Below are positions 6,878-16,084 of a DNA stretch of 64,000 nucleotides, in pieces. Location: positions 1 through 64,000 of the forward strand of contig CAJPQT010000008.1 in NCBI GenBank assembly GCA_905372865.1. The letters run 5' to 3'. The position numbers were made by a program, and so were the translations under genes. The notes below the pieces were generated by a model. That model made no database searches and was not told where the DNA came from. It worked only from the letters and a program-made list of their open reading frames with translations. Numbering within the stretch: the first letter of the stretch is position 1; every line of letters begins with the position of its first letter. The stretch is from an uncultured Centipeda sp. Its GTDB lineage: Bacteria > Bacillota > Negativicutes > Selenomonadales > Selenomonadaceae.

Positions 6878-8980
6878 ATGTTTGGGCTGTTTGGGAATAA
6901 GAAAAAAGAAGAGGTCTCGCTCGCGGATCGGATCAAGGCGAAGCCCCTCGCGGCAGAGGTGCCGCAGCGTGAGGAGCATGCAAAGACGCACGCACCGTTC
7001 GCAAATCTCGGCAGTGTAGGGGGGGCAGACATGAAGTCTGCCTATCTCTCGCGCAGCGAGCTGACGGCAGAACGTCTGCGCGAACTCTACGACGTGCCGG
7101 GCGGTCCCGCTGTCGTCCTCGGCTTTGTCTCGGCAGATCTCTCGATGGATGATGTTGCACGTGCCGTGCAGTCCGTCTCTCCCCCGGATGTGAAGTTCCT
7201 GCTCATGACGACCTGCGGTGAGCTGACGCGTACGGCGGGGGCGCACTCCTACTACATGGAGGCGAAAGACGGACGCGCAAAGGTTCTCCTGCAGGTGTTC
7301 AGCAAGCGTATGATCGCCCAGACATACATGATGACACTGCCGCTGCACAACGAAGACATGAAGCGCGGTGAGGTGACGCTCACCCCCGCCGAGCGTGTGG
7401 CGAAGATCACCGCTGATGTACGTGCCGAGCGGATTCCGTTCCCCGTGCGCTTCGATGATACCTTTGCGTTCGTCTATGTGGACGGCGTGAGCGCGTGCGA
7501 GTCCTTTGTGCTGCGGGCACTCTATGACGCAGAGAGCCTGCCCTGCCCGTACATCGGCGGCAGTGCGGGCGGTGCGCTCGACTTCTCACACACCTACATC
7601 TACAATGGCTCTCAGGTTCTTGAGAACCATGTCGTTGTCCTCGTTGTGAAGCTTGCCGATGATTACCGCTATTCCGTCTTTAAGACGCAGGCGGCGGAGG
7701 AGACGGGCGAGAAGTGGACGGTCATCGGCTCGGATGCGACGTTCCGCACGGTGGATACCGTTGCGAATGCACAGGGACGTCCTGTCCCTCTCACAGATGT
7801 TCTGATGGACTACCTGCACGTATCGGATATCGCAGCGCTTACGGATGCGCTGGCGGACTATACCTTTGCCACGCACATCGGCAACCAGTTCTATATCCGC
7901 TCTCTGCAGCGCATCGACGAAGCTGCGAAACGGATGCACTTTTTCTGTGATATAACGGCGGGCGAGGAGCTCTTTCTCATGCGCCGCGCACACTTCATCG
8001 AGACGCTGAAGTCGGACTACGCCGGCTTTGCGAAGGGGAAGCCGGCGCCGATCGGTGTCGTCATGAACGACTGCATCCTGCGCCGCCTGACCTTTGCGGG
8101 GGAGCTCGCGGGGGCCGATCTCTTTGACGGCATATCCGTCGCAGGATACTCGGCACTCGGCGAGATTGCGGGGATGCACATCAACGAGACCCTGACGGCA
8201 ATCTTCTTCTACCAGATTTCCGGCGGCTCGTTCTATGATGGCTATATGGACCGCTTCCCCTCGGTCTATGCGCTCTGTCAGAAATCCTTCCTTGAGCACG
8301 ACATTGCGCGTTTGCAGATCATTGATAAACTCAAGGACGGCATCATGGGTGAGTTCCATGTCTACCGCAGCGAGATGACGGGGATGGCCAAGACGATGGC
8401 GCAGATTGGCGAGAGCGCCGAGAGTGTTTCTGCGCTGATCGACAAGCTGAGCGGCGGCCTCGGCGGACAGGGCGATATGACGAAGGAACTGCTCGGACGG
8501 AATGCGGAGATCACGCCGAAGCTCGAACGGCTCACGGAGAGCACGAAGAAGATCGAGCAGGTCATGAACATGATCACGGAGATCTCGGCGCAGATCAACC
8601 TCCTCGCGCTCAACGCTGCGATCGAGGCGGCGCGTGCGGGCGAGATGGGGCGCGGATTTGCTGTCGTTGCGGGCGAGGTGCGCAAGCTCTCCGAGAACAC
8701 GCGTGAGCGCCTCGAGGCATCCGATGAGGCGATCAGCGCATTGCTGCGCGATGTGCAGGAGATCGATCAGATGCTGGCGACCAATCAGGCGTTCGAGGAT
8801 CAGGTGGAGAACTTCGAGCATGGATTTGATGATCGGATTCATGATCTGAAGAAGAATTTAGACGATGGCCTCAGCGCAATCCGCCGCTCGACGGCATCCA
8901 TCGACCGCGTTGCAGAACTGAGCAAACGGCTGAGCCATCGCTTCGACGAACTCGACGAGGTGCTCCATTCCATACGATGA
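6878..8980 (+). CDS. Soluble chemoreceptor: FIST sensory domain fused to an MCP signalling domain
   Basis: This 700-residue protein has no membrane segment. Residues about 60-430 show FIST/FIST_C features: [57 protein letters not shown] and [19 protein letters not shown] domains are thought to bind small ligands such as amino acids. A coiled coil leads to the canonical MCP hairpin at about 567-610 ([22 protein letters not shown] followed by [15 protein letters not shown]), which contacts CheA/CheW. The receptor should therefore sense an internal signal in the cytoplasm. No che genes are nearby. The signalling domain is short compared with classical receptors. Confidence 0.9.
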   Translation: MFGLFGNKKKEEVSLADRIKAKPLAAEVPQREEHAKTHAPFANLGSVGGADMKSAYLSRSELTAERLRELYDVPGGPAVVLGFVSADLSMDDVARAVQSVSPPDVKFLLMTTCGELTRTAGAHSYYMEAKDGRAKVLLQVFSKRMIAQTYMMTLPLHNEDMKRGEVTLTPAERVAKITADVRAERIPFPVRFDDTFAFVYVDGVSACESFVLRALYDAESLPCPYIGGSAGGALDFSHTYIYNGSQVLENHVVVLVVKLADDYRYSVFKTQAAEETGEKWTVIGSDATFRTVDTVANAQGRPVPLTDVLMDYLHVSDIAALTDALADYTFATHIGNQFYIRSLQRIDEAAKRMHFFCDITAGEELFLMRRAHFIETLKSDYAGFAKGKPAPIGVVMNDCILRRLTFAGELAGADLFDGISVAGYSALGEIAGMHINETLTAIFFYQISGGSFYDGYMDRFPSVYALCQKSFLEHDIARLQIIDKLKDGIMGEFHVYRSEMTGMAKTMAQIGESAESVSALIDKLSGGLGGQGDMTKELLGRNAEITPKLERLTESTKKIEQVMNMITEISAQINLLALNAAIEAARAGEMGRGFAVVAGEVRKLSENTRERLEASDEAISALLRDVQEIDQMLATNQAFEDQVENFEHGFDDRIHDLKKNLDDGLSAIRRSTASIDRVAELSKRLSHRFDELDEVLHSIR

Positions 8981-9044
8981 CTTGAAAAATGCTGATATCA
9001 TGAAATCGGTCAGATTGTGGCTGAGCGTATCGGCGATTTCATCC

Positions 9045-9072
9045 AAAGGTGCGGTACAGGAGCCGCACCTTT
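9045..9072 (+). terminator. Hairpin after the FIST chemoreceptor gene (weak terminator)
   Basis: Perfect 10-bp arms AAAGGTGCGG (9045-9054) and CCGCACCTTT (9063-9072) lie 65 bp after the stop. The T-tract is only the last three bases of the stem, so termination strength is doubtful. Confidence 0.5.
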
Positions 9073-9119
9073 GTCATGTCCAAGCAAATCCTTCATAACA
9101 TCTAGACATGTAGGTTATA

Positions 9120-9136
9120 TTAGGAACCGTTCCTAA
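9120..9136. promoter_or_regulatory. Palindrome upstream of leuS, possible operator
   Basis: The perfect inverted repeat TTAGGAA-CCG-TTCCTAA lies 27 bp upstream of the leuS -35. It has no T-tract, so it does not look like a terminator. No regulator can be named. Confidence 0.4.
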
Positions 9137-9162
9137 TTATGCGCAGGAAATATGAATAATGA

Positions 9163-9192
9163 TTGACGCGTTCATAGAATTTCATGTATAAT
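9163..9192 (+). promoter_or_regulatory. Promoter of leuS
   Basis: TTGACG (9163-9168), 18 bp, then TATAAT (9187-9192). The leader to the GTG start is only about 75 nt, too short for a T-box, which is otherwise common for aminoacyl-tRNA synthetase genes in Firmicutes. Confidence 0.7.
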
Positions 9193-9273
9193 GTGGCCAG
9201 ACTATTATAAAGAAAAATATTTGATGGCAGAGCCACGATAAGAGTGTTGGATACTGGGAGGAGCAAGAGTATA

Positions 9274-11748
9274 GTGGAGAGGTATTGCCCGCAGGAGATT
9301 GAAGCGAGATGGCAGAAGCGCTGGGAGACGGAGCACAGCTGCCATACGGAGATGGACAGCGAGAAGCCGAAGTACTACGTGCTTGAGATGTTCCCCTATC
9401 CGTCAGGAAAACTCCACATGGGCCATGTCCGCAACTACTCGATCGGAGATGTAGTCGCACGTTTTCGGACGATGGAAGGCTACAATGTCCTGCACCCGAT
9501 GGGATTCGATTCCTTTGGCATGCCCGCAGAAAATGCGGCGATCCAGAACAAGGTGCATCCCGCGAAGTGGACGTATGCGAACATTGAGAACATGGAGCGC
9601 CAGCAGAGGACGCTCGGGCTCGCCTACGACTGGCAGCGCGAGGTCATCACGTGCCGTGAGGACTACTACCGCTGGACGCAGTGGCTGTTCGAGCTCTTTT
9701 ACAAAAAGGGACTGGCCTATAAGAAGGCGGCATCGGTCAACTGGTGCGATACTTGCGGTACCGTGCTCGCGAATGAGCAGGTCGAGGATGGCAAATGCTG
9801 GCGCTGCAAGTCCGAGGTACACAAGAAGAACCTTGCGCAGTGGTTCTTTAAGATCACGGACTATGCCGATGAACTCCTTGCGGATCTCGCGAAACTGCCG
9901 GGCTGGCCCGAACGCGTCAAGACGATGCAGGAGAACTGGATCGGCCGCAGTGAGGGGCTTGAGTTCCGTCTGCCCGCACCCGCGCTCAAGACGGAGATCC
10001 CTGTCTACACGACGCGTCCCGATACGGTGTTCGGCATTACGTTTCTCGCACTTGCCCCCGAGCATCCGCTTGTGGAGCAGATCTGCACGATCAGCGACAA
10101 GGCGGACGAGATCCGCGCATTCTGCACGCGTGTGAAGAAGCAGTCCGACATCGAGCGTTCCTCGAGCGAGTCGGAGAAGGAGGGCATCTTCACAGGTCTT
10201 TACTGCACGAACCCGTTCAACGGGGAGAAGGTCGAGATCTGGATCACGAATTACGTCCTCTTTGAGTACGGTACGGGTGCGGTCATGGCGGTGCCGTCCG
10301 AGGATCAGCGCGACTGGATGTTTGCGACGAAGTATGGCATCCGCAAGATCCTTACCATTCGCCCGCCCGAGGGCGAGCTGCGGCTCGAGGATATGACGGC
10401 GGCATACGTTGAGAAGGAAGGCTTCCTGATCAACTCCGGCAAGTTCACGGGGATGGAGATGCACGCGGCGATGGGCGCGATCATCGATGAGGCGGAGGCG
10501 CAGGGCTTCGGCAAGCGCCGCGTCAACTACCGTCTGCGCGACTGGCTGATCTCGCGTCAGCGCTACTGGGGGGCACCCATCCCCATCATCAACTGCGCGA
10601 CGTGCGGCGAGGTGCTTGTCCCCGCGGAGGAGCTCCCCGTGCGCCTGCCCGAGGATGTGTCGTTTGCCCAGGGGGCGGTGTCGCCGCTCTCTTCGAGCGA
10701 GCAGTTCCTTCACTGCAAATGTCCGAAATGCGGCGGCGCGGCAACGCGCGAGACGGACACGATGGACACCTTTATCTGCTCCTCGTGGTACTACTATCGA
10801 TATGCAGACCCGCACAATACCGAGCGCCCCTTTGATCGGGACAAGGTGAACTACTGGGCGCCCGTCGATCAGTACATCGGCGGCATCGAGCATGCGATTT
10901 TGCATCTGCTCTATGCGCGCTTCTTCACGAAGGTGCTGCGTGATGCGGGGATGCTGGACTTCGACGAGCCGTTCACGAACCTGCTCACGCAGGGCATGGT
11001 CATCAAGGACGGCGCGAAGATGTCGAAGTCACTCGGCAACGTTGTCTCGCCCGAGGAGATCATCGAGAAGTACGGTGCGGATACAGCGCGCCTCTTCATC
11101 CTCTTCGCCGCACCCGTGGAGCGCGATCTGGACTGGAGCGATCAGGGGGTTGAGGGCGCATTCCGCTTCCTGAACCGCGTCTGGCGCATCCTGCTCCAGT
11201 TCGAGGATGCGATCAAGAGCGCTACGGAGACTTGCGATTCCGCAACGCTCACGGCGGAGGAGACGGAGCTGCGCCGCGTCCTGCACACGACCATCAAGAA
11301 GGTCACGGAGGACGTGCGCGACCGCTTTATGTTCAATACGGCGATCTCCGCCATTATGGAGCTTGTCAATGCGTTCTATGCATTTCAGGACAAGCAGCTC
11401 AGCCCTGTGCTTGCGCGCGAGACAGGGAGTGCGCTCCTGCGCATGCTCGCGCCGTTTGCGCCGCACATCACGGAGGAGCTCTGGACGCGGCTCTTTACGG
11501 GGAGTGTACATGCACAGAAGTGGCCCACATATGACACGTCCGCGCTCACGCAGGATGAGATCGAGGTGGTGCTGCAGATCAATGGGAAGGTGCGCGACCG
11601 CGTAAAGATCGCCGCTGATCTGGACAAAGAAGCGATGGAGCAGCTTGTTACCGAGCTGCCCCGAGCGAAGGAGCTTACAGCGGGTAAAACAATCGTAAAG
11701 GTTATCTGTGTGCCCGGCAAGCTGGTCAATATTGTTGTCAAGGGATAA
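9274..11748 (+). CDS. leuS: Leucyl-tRNA synthetase
   Basis: This class I synthetase charges tRNA-Leu and is 824 residues from the chosen start. The HIGH motif is HMGH in [20 protein letters not shown] (residue about 47). The KMSKS loop is [11 protein letters not shown] (about 582). A CP1 editing domain lies between them ([21 protein letters not shown]), and zinc-type cysteine pairs are seen (CDTCGTV...CWRC; CATCGEV...CPKCGG). GTG 9274 was chosen because GGGAGGAGC lies 9 nt upstream and [14 protein letters not shown] matches the family N-terminus. A GTG at 9244 lies upstream of that SD. Confidence 0.97.
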   Translation: MERYCPQEIEARWQKRWETEHSCHTEMDSEKPKYYVLEMFPYPSGKLHMGHVRNYSIGDVVARFRTMEGYNVLHPMGFDSFGMPAENAAIQNKVHPAKWTYANIENMERQQRTLGLAYDWQREVITCREDYYRWTQWLFELFYKKGLAYKKAASVNWCDTCGTVLANEQVEDGKCWRCKSEVHKKNLAQWFFKITDYADELLADLAKLPGWPERVKTMQENWIGRSEGLEFRLPAPALKTEIPVYTTRPDTVFGITFLALAPEHPLVEQICTISDKADEIRAFCTRVKKQSDIERSSSESEKEGIFTGLYCTNPFNGEKVEIWITNYVLFEYGTGAVMAVPSEDQRDWMFATKYGIRKILTIRPPEGELRLEDMTAAYVEKEGFLINSGKFTGMEMHAAMGAIIDEAEAQGFGKRRVNYRLRDWLISRQRYWGAPIPIINCATCGEVLVPAEELPVRLPEDVSFAQGAVSPLSSSEQFLHCKCPKCGGAATRETDTMDTFICSSWYYYRYADPHNTERPFDRDKVNYWAPVDQYIGGIEHAILHLLYARFFTKVLRDAGMLDFDEPFTNLLTQGMVIKDGAKMSKSLGNVVSPEEIIEKYGADTARLFILFAAPVERDLDWSDQGVEGAFRFLNRVWRILLQFEDAIKSATETCDSATLTAEETELRRVLHTTIKKVTEDVRDRFMFNTAISAIMELVNAFYAFQDKQLSPVLARETGSALLRMLAPFAPHITEELWTRLFTGSVHAQKWPTYDTSALTQDEIEVVLQINGKVRDRVKIAADLDKEAMEQLVTELPRAKELTAGKTIVKVICVPGKLVNIVVKG

Positions 11749-11792
11749 TTTAGGATACTCTGTTCAAGGAAGAAAAGGGAGAGAAAAACATC

Positions 11793-12944
11793 ATGTTAAA
11801 AGCGTTTGCTGTTCGGAGTCTGCTGCCGGAGATGCTCATCGGGCGTACGGTTTACGACGGGGAGACCGATATCGTCCTTGTCGAGGGCGGTACGGTTCTG
11901 GACCGTGAGACGATCGACCTGCTCAAGGAGAAGGAGGTCGCATCCGTCTACGTTGATGAGGACAGTATCCTCGCTGCCGTACAGAGGGAGAAGGCCGCGA
12001 AGGCCGCGAAAGAATCGGAGGGCTCTGAAGGATATGTAGCTCCTGAACGGGATGTAAAGCTGGATGAAAAATATGCTGAGGACTATCGCTACGTATATGG
12101 CGAGATGGAAAAACTCTTTCAGCAGGCTGCGCTCACCGGCAAGCTCAACATGGATATCCTGCAGCCGGTCATGGCGAACGGCCGTCTGCGCGATCTCTAC
12201 AAGGAAGGCGCGACGGCGGTTTCCATGATCTACAGCATGAATCAGGATGGGGACTACAACCTCCATCACTGCGTCCATCTCGCGATCCTCAGCGGCCTCA
12301 TGGCGAAGTGGATGGGGCTGAACGGCATCGACCGACAGAACCTCGTGCTTGCGGGGCTCTTCCTCGACATCGGCAAGCAGTTCATCGAAAAGGATCTGCT
12401 CGAGAAGAAGGGGCGGCTCACGGAGGAGGAGTTCGACATCCTCAAGAATCATGTGGTCGACAGCTTCAAACTCCTTGAGGGCAGCGATCTTTCGGGGCGT
12501 GCCGATCTCATGAACGGTGTGATTCAGCATCACGAGCGCAACGATGGCTCGGGCTATCCCTCGGGGCTCGAAGGCGATCAGATCTCGACGTTTGGCAAGG
12601 TGCTCGCCGTGCTCGACAGCTATGACGCGATGGCGTCCAGCCGCACGTATGCAGAGAAGCGCTCGCCATTCGAGGTGTTCAAGATTCTCTATGCAGATGT
12701 TCTGGATGGGAAGCTCGACTCCGAGTATGCCGTGCTCTTCATGCGCAAGCTCAACGCTGCGCTGAACGGCTGCTGGCTGCGCCTCTCGGACGGAACGGCA
12801 GGACGCATTGTCTACATTGACGAGTCGCGCGTGACGGCAATGCCTGTTGTGCAGCTCGCGGATGGCGGCTTTATTGATCTCAATACGGTCAAGGACATCA
12901 CTGTCGTTGAGATCATGACGGCGGCGGATGTCAGCAAACTTTAA
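11793..12944 (+). CDS. HD-GYP-like domain protein with altered HD motif
   Basis: Residues 1-75 are an N-terminal region seen in many HD-GYP phosphodiesterases (GRTVYDGETDIVLVEGGTVLDRETI). A degenerate or helical linker follows, then an HD-GYP-like domain from about 157 with LAGLFLDIGK, KGRLTEEEFDILKNH, IQHHERNDGSGYPSGL and VLDSYDAMASSRTY. HD-GYP enzymes hydrolyse cyclic di-GMP using a metal centre. The His of the HD pair, normally in LHDIGK, is Leu here (L191-D192), while HHE (246-248) and GYP (254-256) remain. Activity may be reduced or lost, leaving a binding role. It follows leuS by 44 bp and has its own terminator. Confidence 0.85.
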   Translation: MLKAFAVRSLLPEMLIGRTVYDGETDIVLVEGGTVLDRETIDLLKEKEVASVYVDEDSILAAVQREKAAKAAKESEGSEGYVAPERDVKLDEKYAEDYRYVYGEMEKLFQQAALTGKLNMDILQPVMANGRLRDLYKEGATAVSMIYSMNQDGDYNLHHCVHLAILSGLMAKWMGLNGIDRQNLVLAGLFLDIGKQFIEKDLLEKKGRLTEEEFDILKNHVVDSFKLLEGSDLSGRADLMNGVIQHHERNDGSGYPSGLEGDQISTFGKVLAVLDSYDAMASSRTYAEKRSPFEVFKILYADVLDGKLDSEYAVLFMRKLNAALNGCWLRLSDGTAGRIVYIDESRVTAMPVVQLADGGFIDLNTVKDITVVEIMTAADVSKL

Positions 12945-12952
12945 TCATATGA

Positions 12953-12981
12953 AAAAAGCACCCTGCGGGGTGCTTTTTATT
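12953..12981 (+). terminator. Rho-independent terminator of the HD-GYP-like gene
   Basis: An AAAAAGCACCC / GGGTGCTTTTT hairpin followed by AT. It is nearly the same stem as the terminator at 13925-13950 on the other side of the Rpn gene. Confidence 0.85.
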
Positions 12982-13009
12982 TGACCGAAGAAAGCAAATT
13001 TTTTATAAT
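12981..13009 (+). promoter_or_regulatory. Promoter of the Rpn-type gene
   Basis: TTGACC (12981-12986), 17 bp, then TATAAT (13004-13009). The gene has the SD AAAGGAATTT upstream of the ATG. Confidence 0.7.
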
Positions 13010-13044
13010 AGAAGAAAACAAAAACTGCAGAAAGGAATTTCACC

Positions 13045-13914
13045 ATGCGTACGAGAGATTTTAACGCATTGAATGATCTTCTGTTTAAGTTTATCTTTGG
13101 GCGTAAAGAAAACAAGGCGATTACGCTATCTTTTATCAATGCGGTTCTTGGGCTTGAGGGGGCCCGAGCTTTGATCGACCTGCGCTTTGCGGATCGTGAG
13201 ATTGATCCGGAGGAGGAGACTGGAAAAGGCTCAACCCTTGACCTGCTCTGCATGACGAATGATGAAACACAAATCAACATTGAGGTGCAGGTACAGAATC
13301 GCCACAATATGGGGCAGCGCAGTCTGTATTATTGGGCGAAGCTCTATCAGAGCACGCTTTGGCGTGGTGAAAACTACAATAACTTACGGCGAACGGTTGC
13401 AATCAATCTACTCGGTTATGAATACCTGCCTCTTTCAGGTTTTCATCATATGTATGGTCTCTATGACGAAACGGGAAAACATCGCCTAACGGAGGACATT
13501 GAGATACACTTTTTGGAGCTGCCGAAAGTGACACGACAGGACATTCGCAGTATGCGGACGCTCGATAAGTGGATGGCGTTTATTGGAAATAAACTGAGTG
13601 ACGAGGAAATGGAGGCGATAGCTATGAGCGAGGCGGCAATTGATACGGCATGGGACAGGATTGAGGCGTTTATGCGTGACGCAGGACAGCGTCGTAAGTA
13701 TGAACAGCGTGAGAAGTTCGAGCATGATTATGTGAGTGACATGGAAGGCTCGTGGAAGAGGGGCGTCAGTCAGGGGCGACAGCTTGGCATTGCACATATG
13801 GCTATGAATATGCTGCGCGTCGGAACGCCAGTCGCAACAGTGGCGCAGATGGCAGAGCTGCCGGAGTCCGTTATTTGCAAGATGGCAGAGGAAAATGGCA
13901 TCGAAATTCCTTAA
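13045..13914 (+). CDS. Rpn family recombination-promoting nuclease / PD-(D/E)XK transposase-like protein
   Basis: This 289-residue protein begins with NALNDLLFKFIFGRKENKAITLSFINAVLG, the usual start of the Rpn/YhgA (transposase_31-like) family. A PD-(D/E)XK nuclease core follows in STLDLLCMTNDETQINIEVQ (Asp about 66; E-x-Q motif about 79-81), then HMGQRSLYYWAKLYQSTL. Proteins of this group cut DNA and promote RecA-independent recombination in E. coli (RpnA). The gene is visibly richer in A/T than its neighbours and is its own transcription unit between two near-identical terminators, which fits horizontal acquisition. No terminal inverted repeats or target duplication were seen. Confidence 0.88.
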   Translation: MRTRDFNALNDLLFKFIFGRKENKAITLSFINAVLGLEGARALIDLRFADREIDPEEETGKGSTLDLLCMTNDETQINIEVQVQNRHNMGQRSLYYWAKLYQSTLWRGENYNNLRRTVAINLLGYEYLPLSGFHHMYGLYDETGKHRLTEDIEIHFLELPKVTRQDIRSMRTLDKWMAFIGNKLSDEEMEAIAMSEAAIDTAWDRIEAFMRDAGQRRKYEQREKFEHDYVSDMEGSWKRGVSQGRQLGIAHMAMNMLRVGTPVATVAQMAELPESVICKMAEENGIEIP

Positions 13915-13924
13915 TCATAGTAAT

Positions 13925-13950
13925 AAAAGCACCCGGCTGGGTGCTTTTTT
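13925..13950 (+). terminator. Rho-independent terminator of the Rpn-type gene
   Basis: AAAAGCACCC-GGCT-GGGTGCTTTTTT, 11 bp after the stop. Confidence 0.85.
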
Positions 13951-13961
13951 ATGTGCGGCTA

Positions 13962-13990
13962 TTTCCATCGCCCGCTGAATGCGCTATAAT
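13962..13990 (+). promoter_or_regulatory. Promoter of uvrB
   Basis: TTTCCA (13962-13967), 17 bp, then TATAAT (13985-13990), 35 bp before the ATG. No LexA-type box (GAAC-N4-GTTC or E. coli type) is visible in this short interval. Confidence 0.55.
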
Positions 13991-14024
13991 ACGGGAATGA
14001 CTTTGACGCAGAGGAGGACAGTCT

Positions 14025-16067
14025 ATGGCGATGGTTCCAAAACTCAATACGACGATCTTCGAGAAGGAGATTCCGTTCAAGGTCGTCGCGCCGTTCGCGC
14101 CGATGGGCGACCAGCCGCAGGCGATTGCAGATATCGCGGGCGGCATTGAGAACGGGATGGCGGCGCAGGTTCTCCTCGGTGCGACGGGCACGGGCAAGAC
14201 CTATACGATGGCAAAGGTCATCGAACGCGTGCAGCGTCCGACGCTCGTCATTGCACATAACAAGACGCTCGCAGCACAGCTCGCAAGCGAGTTCAAGTCC
14301 TTCTTTCCAGACAACTACGTCGGCTACTTTGTCAGCTACTACGACTACTATCAGCCCGAAGCCTACATCGCGCAGACGGACACCTACATCGAGAAGGACG
14401 CATCCATCAACGATGAGATCGATGAACTGCGCCATTCCGCGACCTGTTCACTGTTCGAGCGGCGCGACGTGATTATCGTCGCGAGCGTGTCCTGCATCTA
14501 CGGTCTCGGCTCGCCCGAGAGCTATCATGAGATGGTGCTCTCCGTGCACAAGGGACAGACGATCCCGCGCGAGGCGATTTTGCAAAAGCTTGTCGCCATC
14601 CGCTACGAACGCAACGACATCGCATTCGAGCGCGGACGTTTTCGCGTGCGCGGCGATGTGGTCGAGATCTTCCCTGCGGGGTACAACAACCGCGGCGTGC
14701 GCATCGAGATGTTCGGCGACGAGGTGGAGCGCATCATTGAGTTCGATGCCATGACGGGCGAGGTATACGGCGAACGGCTTCATTCGATGGTCTTTCCTGC
14801 GTCCCACTACGTCACGGACGATGAGGATATGAAAATAGCGATGGCGGACATCCGCACGGAGCTGGCGGAGCGGTTGGACGAGCTGAAGGGTGCGGGCAAA
14901 CTCCTCGAGGCGCAGCGGCTTGAGCAGCGCACGAACTACGACCTTGAGATGATGGAGGAGATGGGCTACTGCTCCGGCATCGAGAACTACTCGCGTCACC
15001 TTACACACAGAAACGCAGGGGACACGCCGTATACACTCCTCGATTACTTCCCCGAGGACTTCCTCATCATGATCGATGAGTCCCATGTGACTTTGCCGCA
15101 GATTCATGCCATGTACGGCGGCGACCGCAGCCGCAAAGTCTCGCTTGTGGACAACGGCTTTCGACTGCCGTCCGCATTCGACAACCGTCCGCTCACGTTT
15201 GAGGAGTTCGCCGCGCGTGTCAACCAGATCGTCTACGTCTCCGCAACGCCGGGGAAATACGAAATGCAGCAGGCACAGCAGGTGGCTCAGCAGATCATCC
15301 GTCCGACGGGACTGCTCGACCCCGTGGTGGAGGTGCGGCCGCTCGACGGACAGATCGACGATCTGCTCTCGGAGATCCGCGTGCGGATTGAGCGTAATGA
15401 GTGTGTCCTTGTCACGACGCTTACGAAGCGCATGGCGGAGAATCTCACCGAGTACCTGCGCGAGGCGGGGGTCAAGGTGCGCTATCTCCACTCGGACATC
15501 GCGACCATCGAGCGTGCGGAGATCATCCACGACCTGAGAGCGGGCGAGTTCGACGTGCTCGTCGGCATCAACCTCCTGCGCGAGGGCCTTGATATGCCCG
15601 AAGTGTCGCTCATCGCTATTCTTGATGCAGACAAGGAGGGCTTCCTGCGCTCGGACACGGCACTCATCCAGACCATCGGCCGCGCCGCACGCAACGCGGG
15701 CGGACACGTCATCATGTACGGCGATGTCATCACGGGGTCGATGCAGCGTGCCATCGACGAGACGGAACGCCGCCGCACGATCCAGAACGAATACAACGCG
15801 GCGCACGGCATCACGCCGAAGACCATTGAAAAGCCCATCGTCCCGCTCATCGAGATGACACTCGTCGCCGCCGAGGACAGAGCGCCCTATGGCAAAAAGG
15901 ACGGCAAGGCGAAGAAAAAGCTCGGCAAGAAGGAGCGCGAGAATCTCGTCAAGAGCCTCCTGCGCGAAATGCAGCAGGCATCGCGTGCCCTCGAATTCGA
16001 GCGTGCAGCGGAGCTGCGCGATATGATCGTCGAACTCGAAGGTGAACTGCCGAAGAAGAAAAAATAG
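14025..16067 (+). CDS. uvrB: Excinuclease ABC subunit B
   Basis: This 680-residue DNA-damage helicase-like subunit loads with UvrA and positions UvrC. Seen: Walker A GATGTGKT (about residue 52), the tyrosine-rich beta-hairpin region [11 protein letters not shown], the DESH Walker B box, helicase motif [15 protein letters not shown] and [11 protein letters not shown]-terminal UVR motif ([24 protein letters not shown]) binds UvrC. The ATG has the SD GAGGAGGACAG. uvrA follows 17 bp after the stop in the same direction. Confidence 0.98.
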   Translation: MAMVPKLNTTIFEKEIPFKVVAPFAPMGDQPQAIADIAGGIENGMAAQVLLGATGTGKTYTMAKVIERVQRPTLVIAHNKTLAAQLASEFKSFFPDNYVGYFVSYYDYYQPEAYIAQTDTYIEKDASINDEIDELRHSATCSLFERRDVIIVASVSCIYGLGSPESYHEMVLSVHKGQTIPREAILQKLVAIRYERNDIAFERGRFRVRGDVVEIFPAGYNNRGVRIEMFGDEVERIIEFDAMTGEVYGERLHSMVFPASHYVTDDEDMKIAMADIRTELAERLDELKGAGKLLEAQRLEQRTNYDLEMMEEMGYCSGIENYSRHLTHRNAGDTPYTLLDYFPEDFLIMIDESHVTLPQIHAMYGGDRSRKVSLVDNGFRLPSAFDNRPLTFEEFAARVNQIVYVSATPGKYEMQQAQQVAQQIIRPTGLLDPVVEVRPLDGQIDDLLSEIRVRIERNECVLVTTLTKRMAENLTEYLREAGVKVRYLHSDIATIERAEIIHDLRAGEFDVLVGINLLREGLDMPEVSLIAILDADKEGFLRSDTALIQTIGRAARNAGGHVIMYGDVITGSMQRAIDETERRRTIQNEYNAAHGITPKTIEKPIVPLIEMTLVAAEDRAPYGKKDGKAKKKLGKKERENLVKSLLREMQQASRALEFERAAELRDMIVELEGELPKKKK

Positions 16068-16084
16068 AGGAAATACAGGGGAAA

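Noticed and set aside
7586..8842. Long open frame antisense to the FIST chemoreceptor
   Set aside because: Arg/Leu-rich translation without motifs; antisense shadow.
9403..10905. Five-hundred-codon open frame antisense to leuS
   Set aside because: No recognisable motif or SD; mirrors the codon bias of leuS.
12953..13950. Complete insertion sequence around the Rpn-type gene
   Set aside because: No terminal inverted repeats or target-site duplication visible; the paired hairpins have T-tracts and are simply terminators.
14448..15806. Long open frame antisense to uvrB
   Set aside because: Same GC-driven artefact; uvrB is unambiguous.
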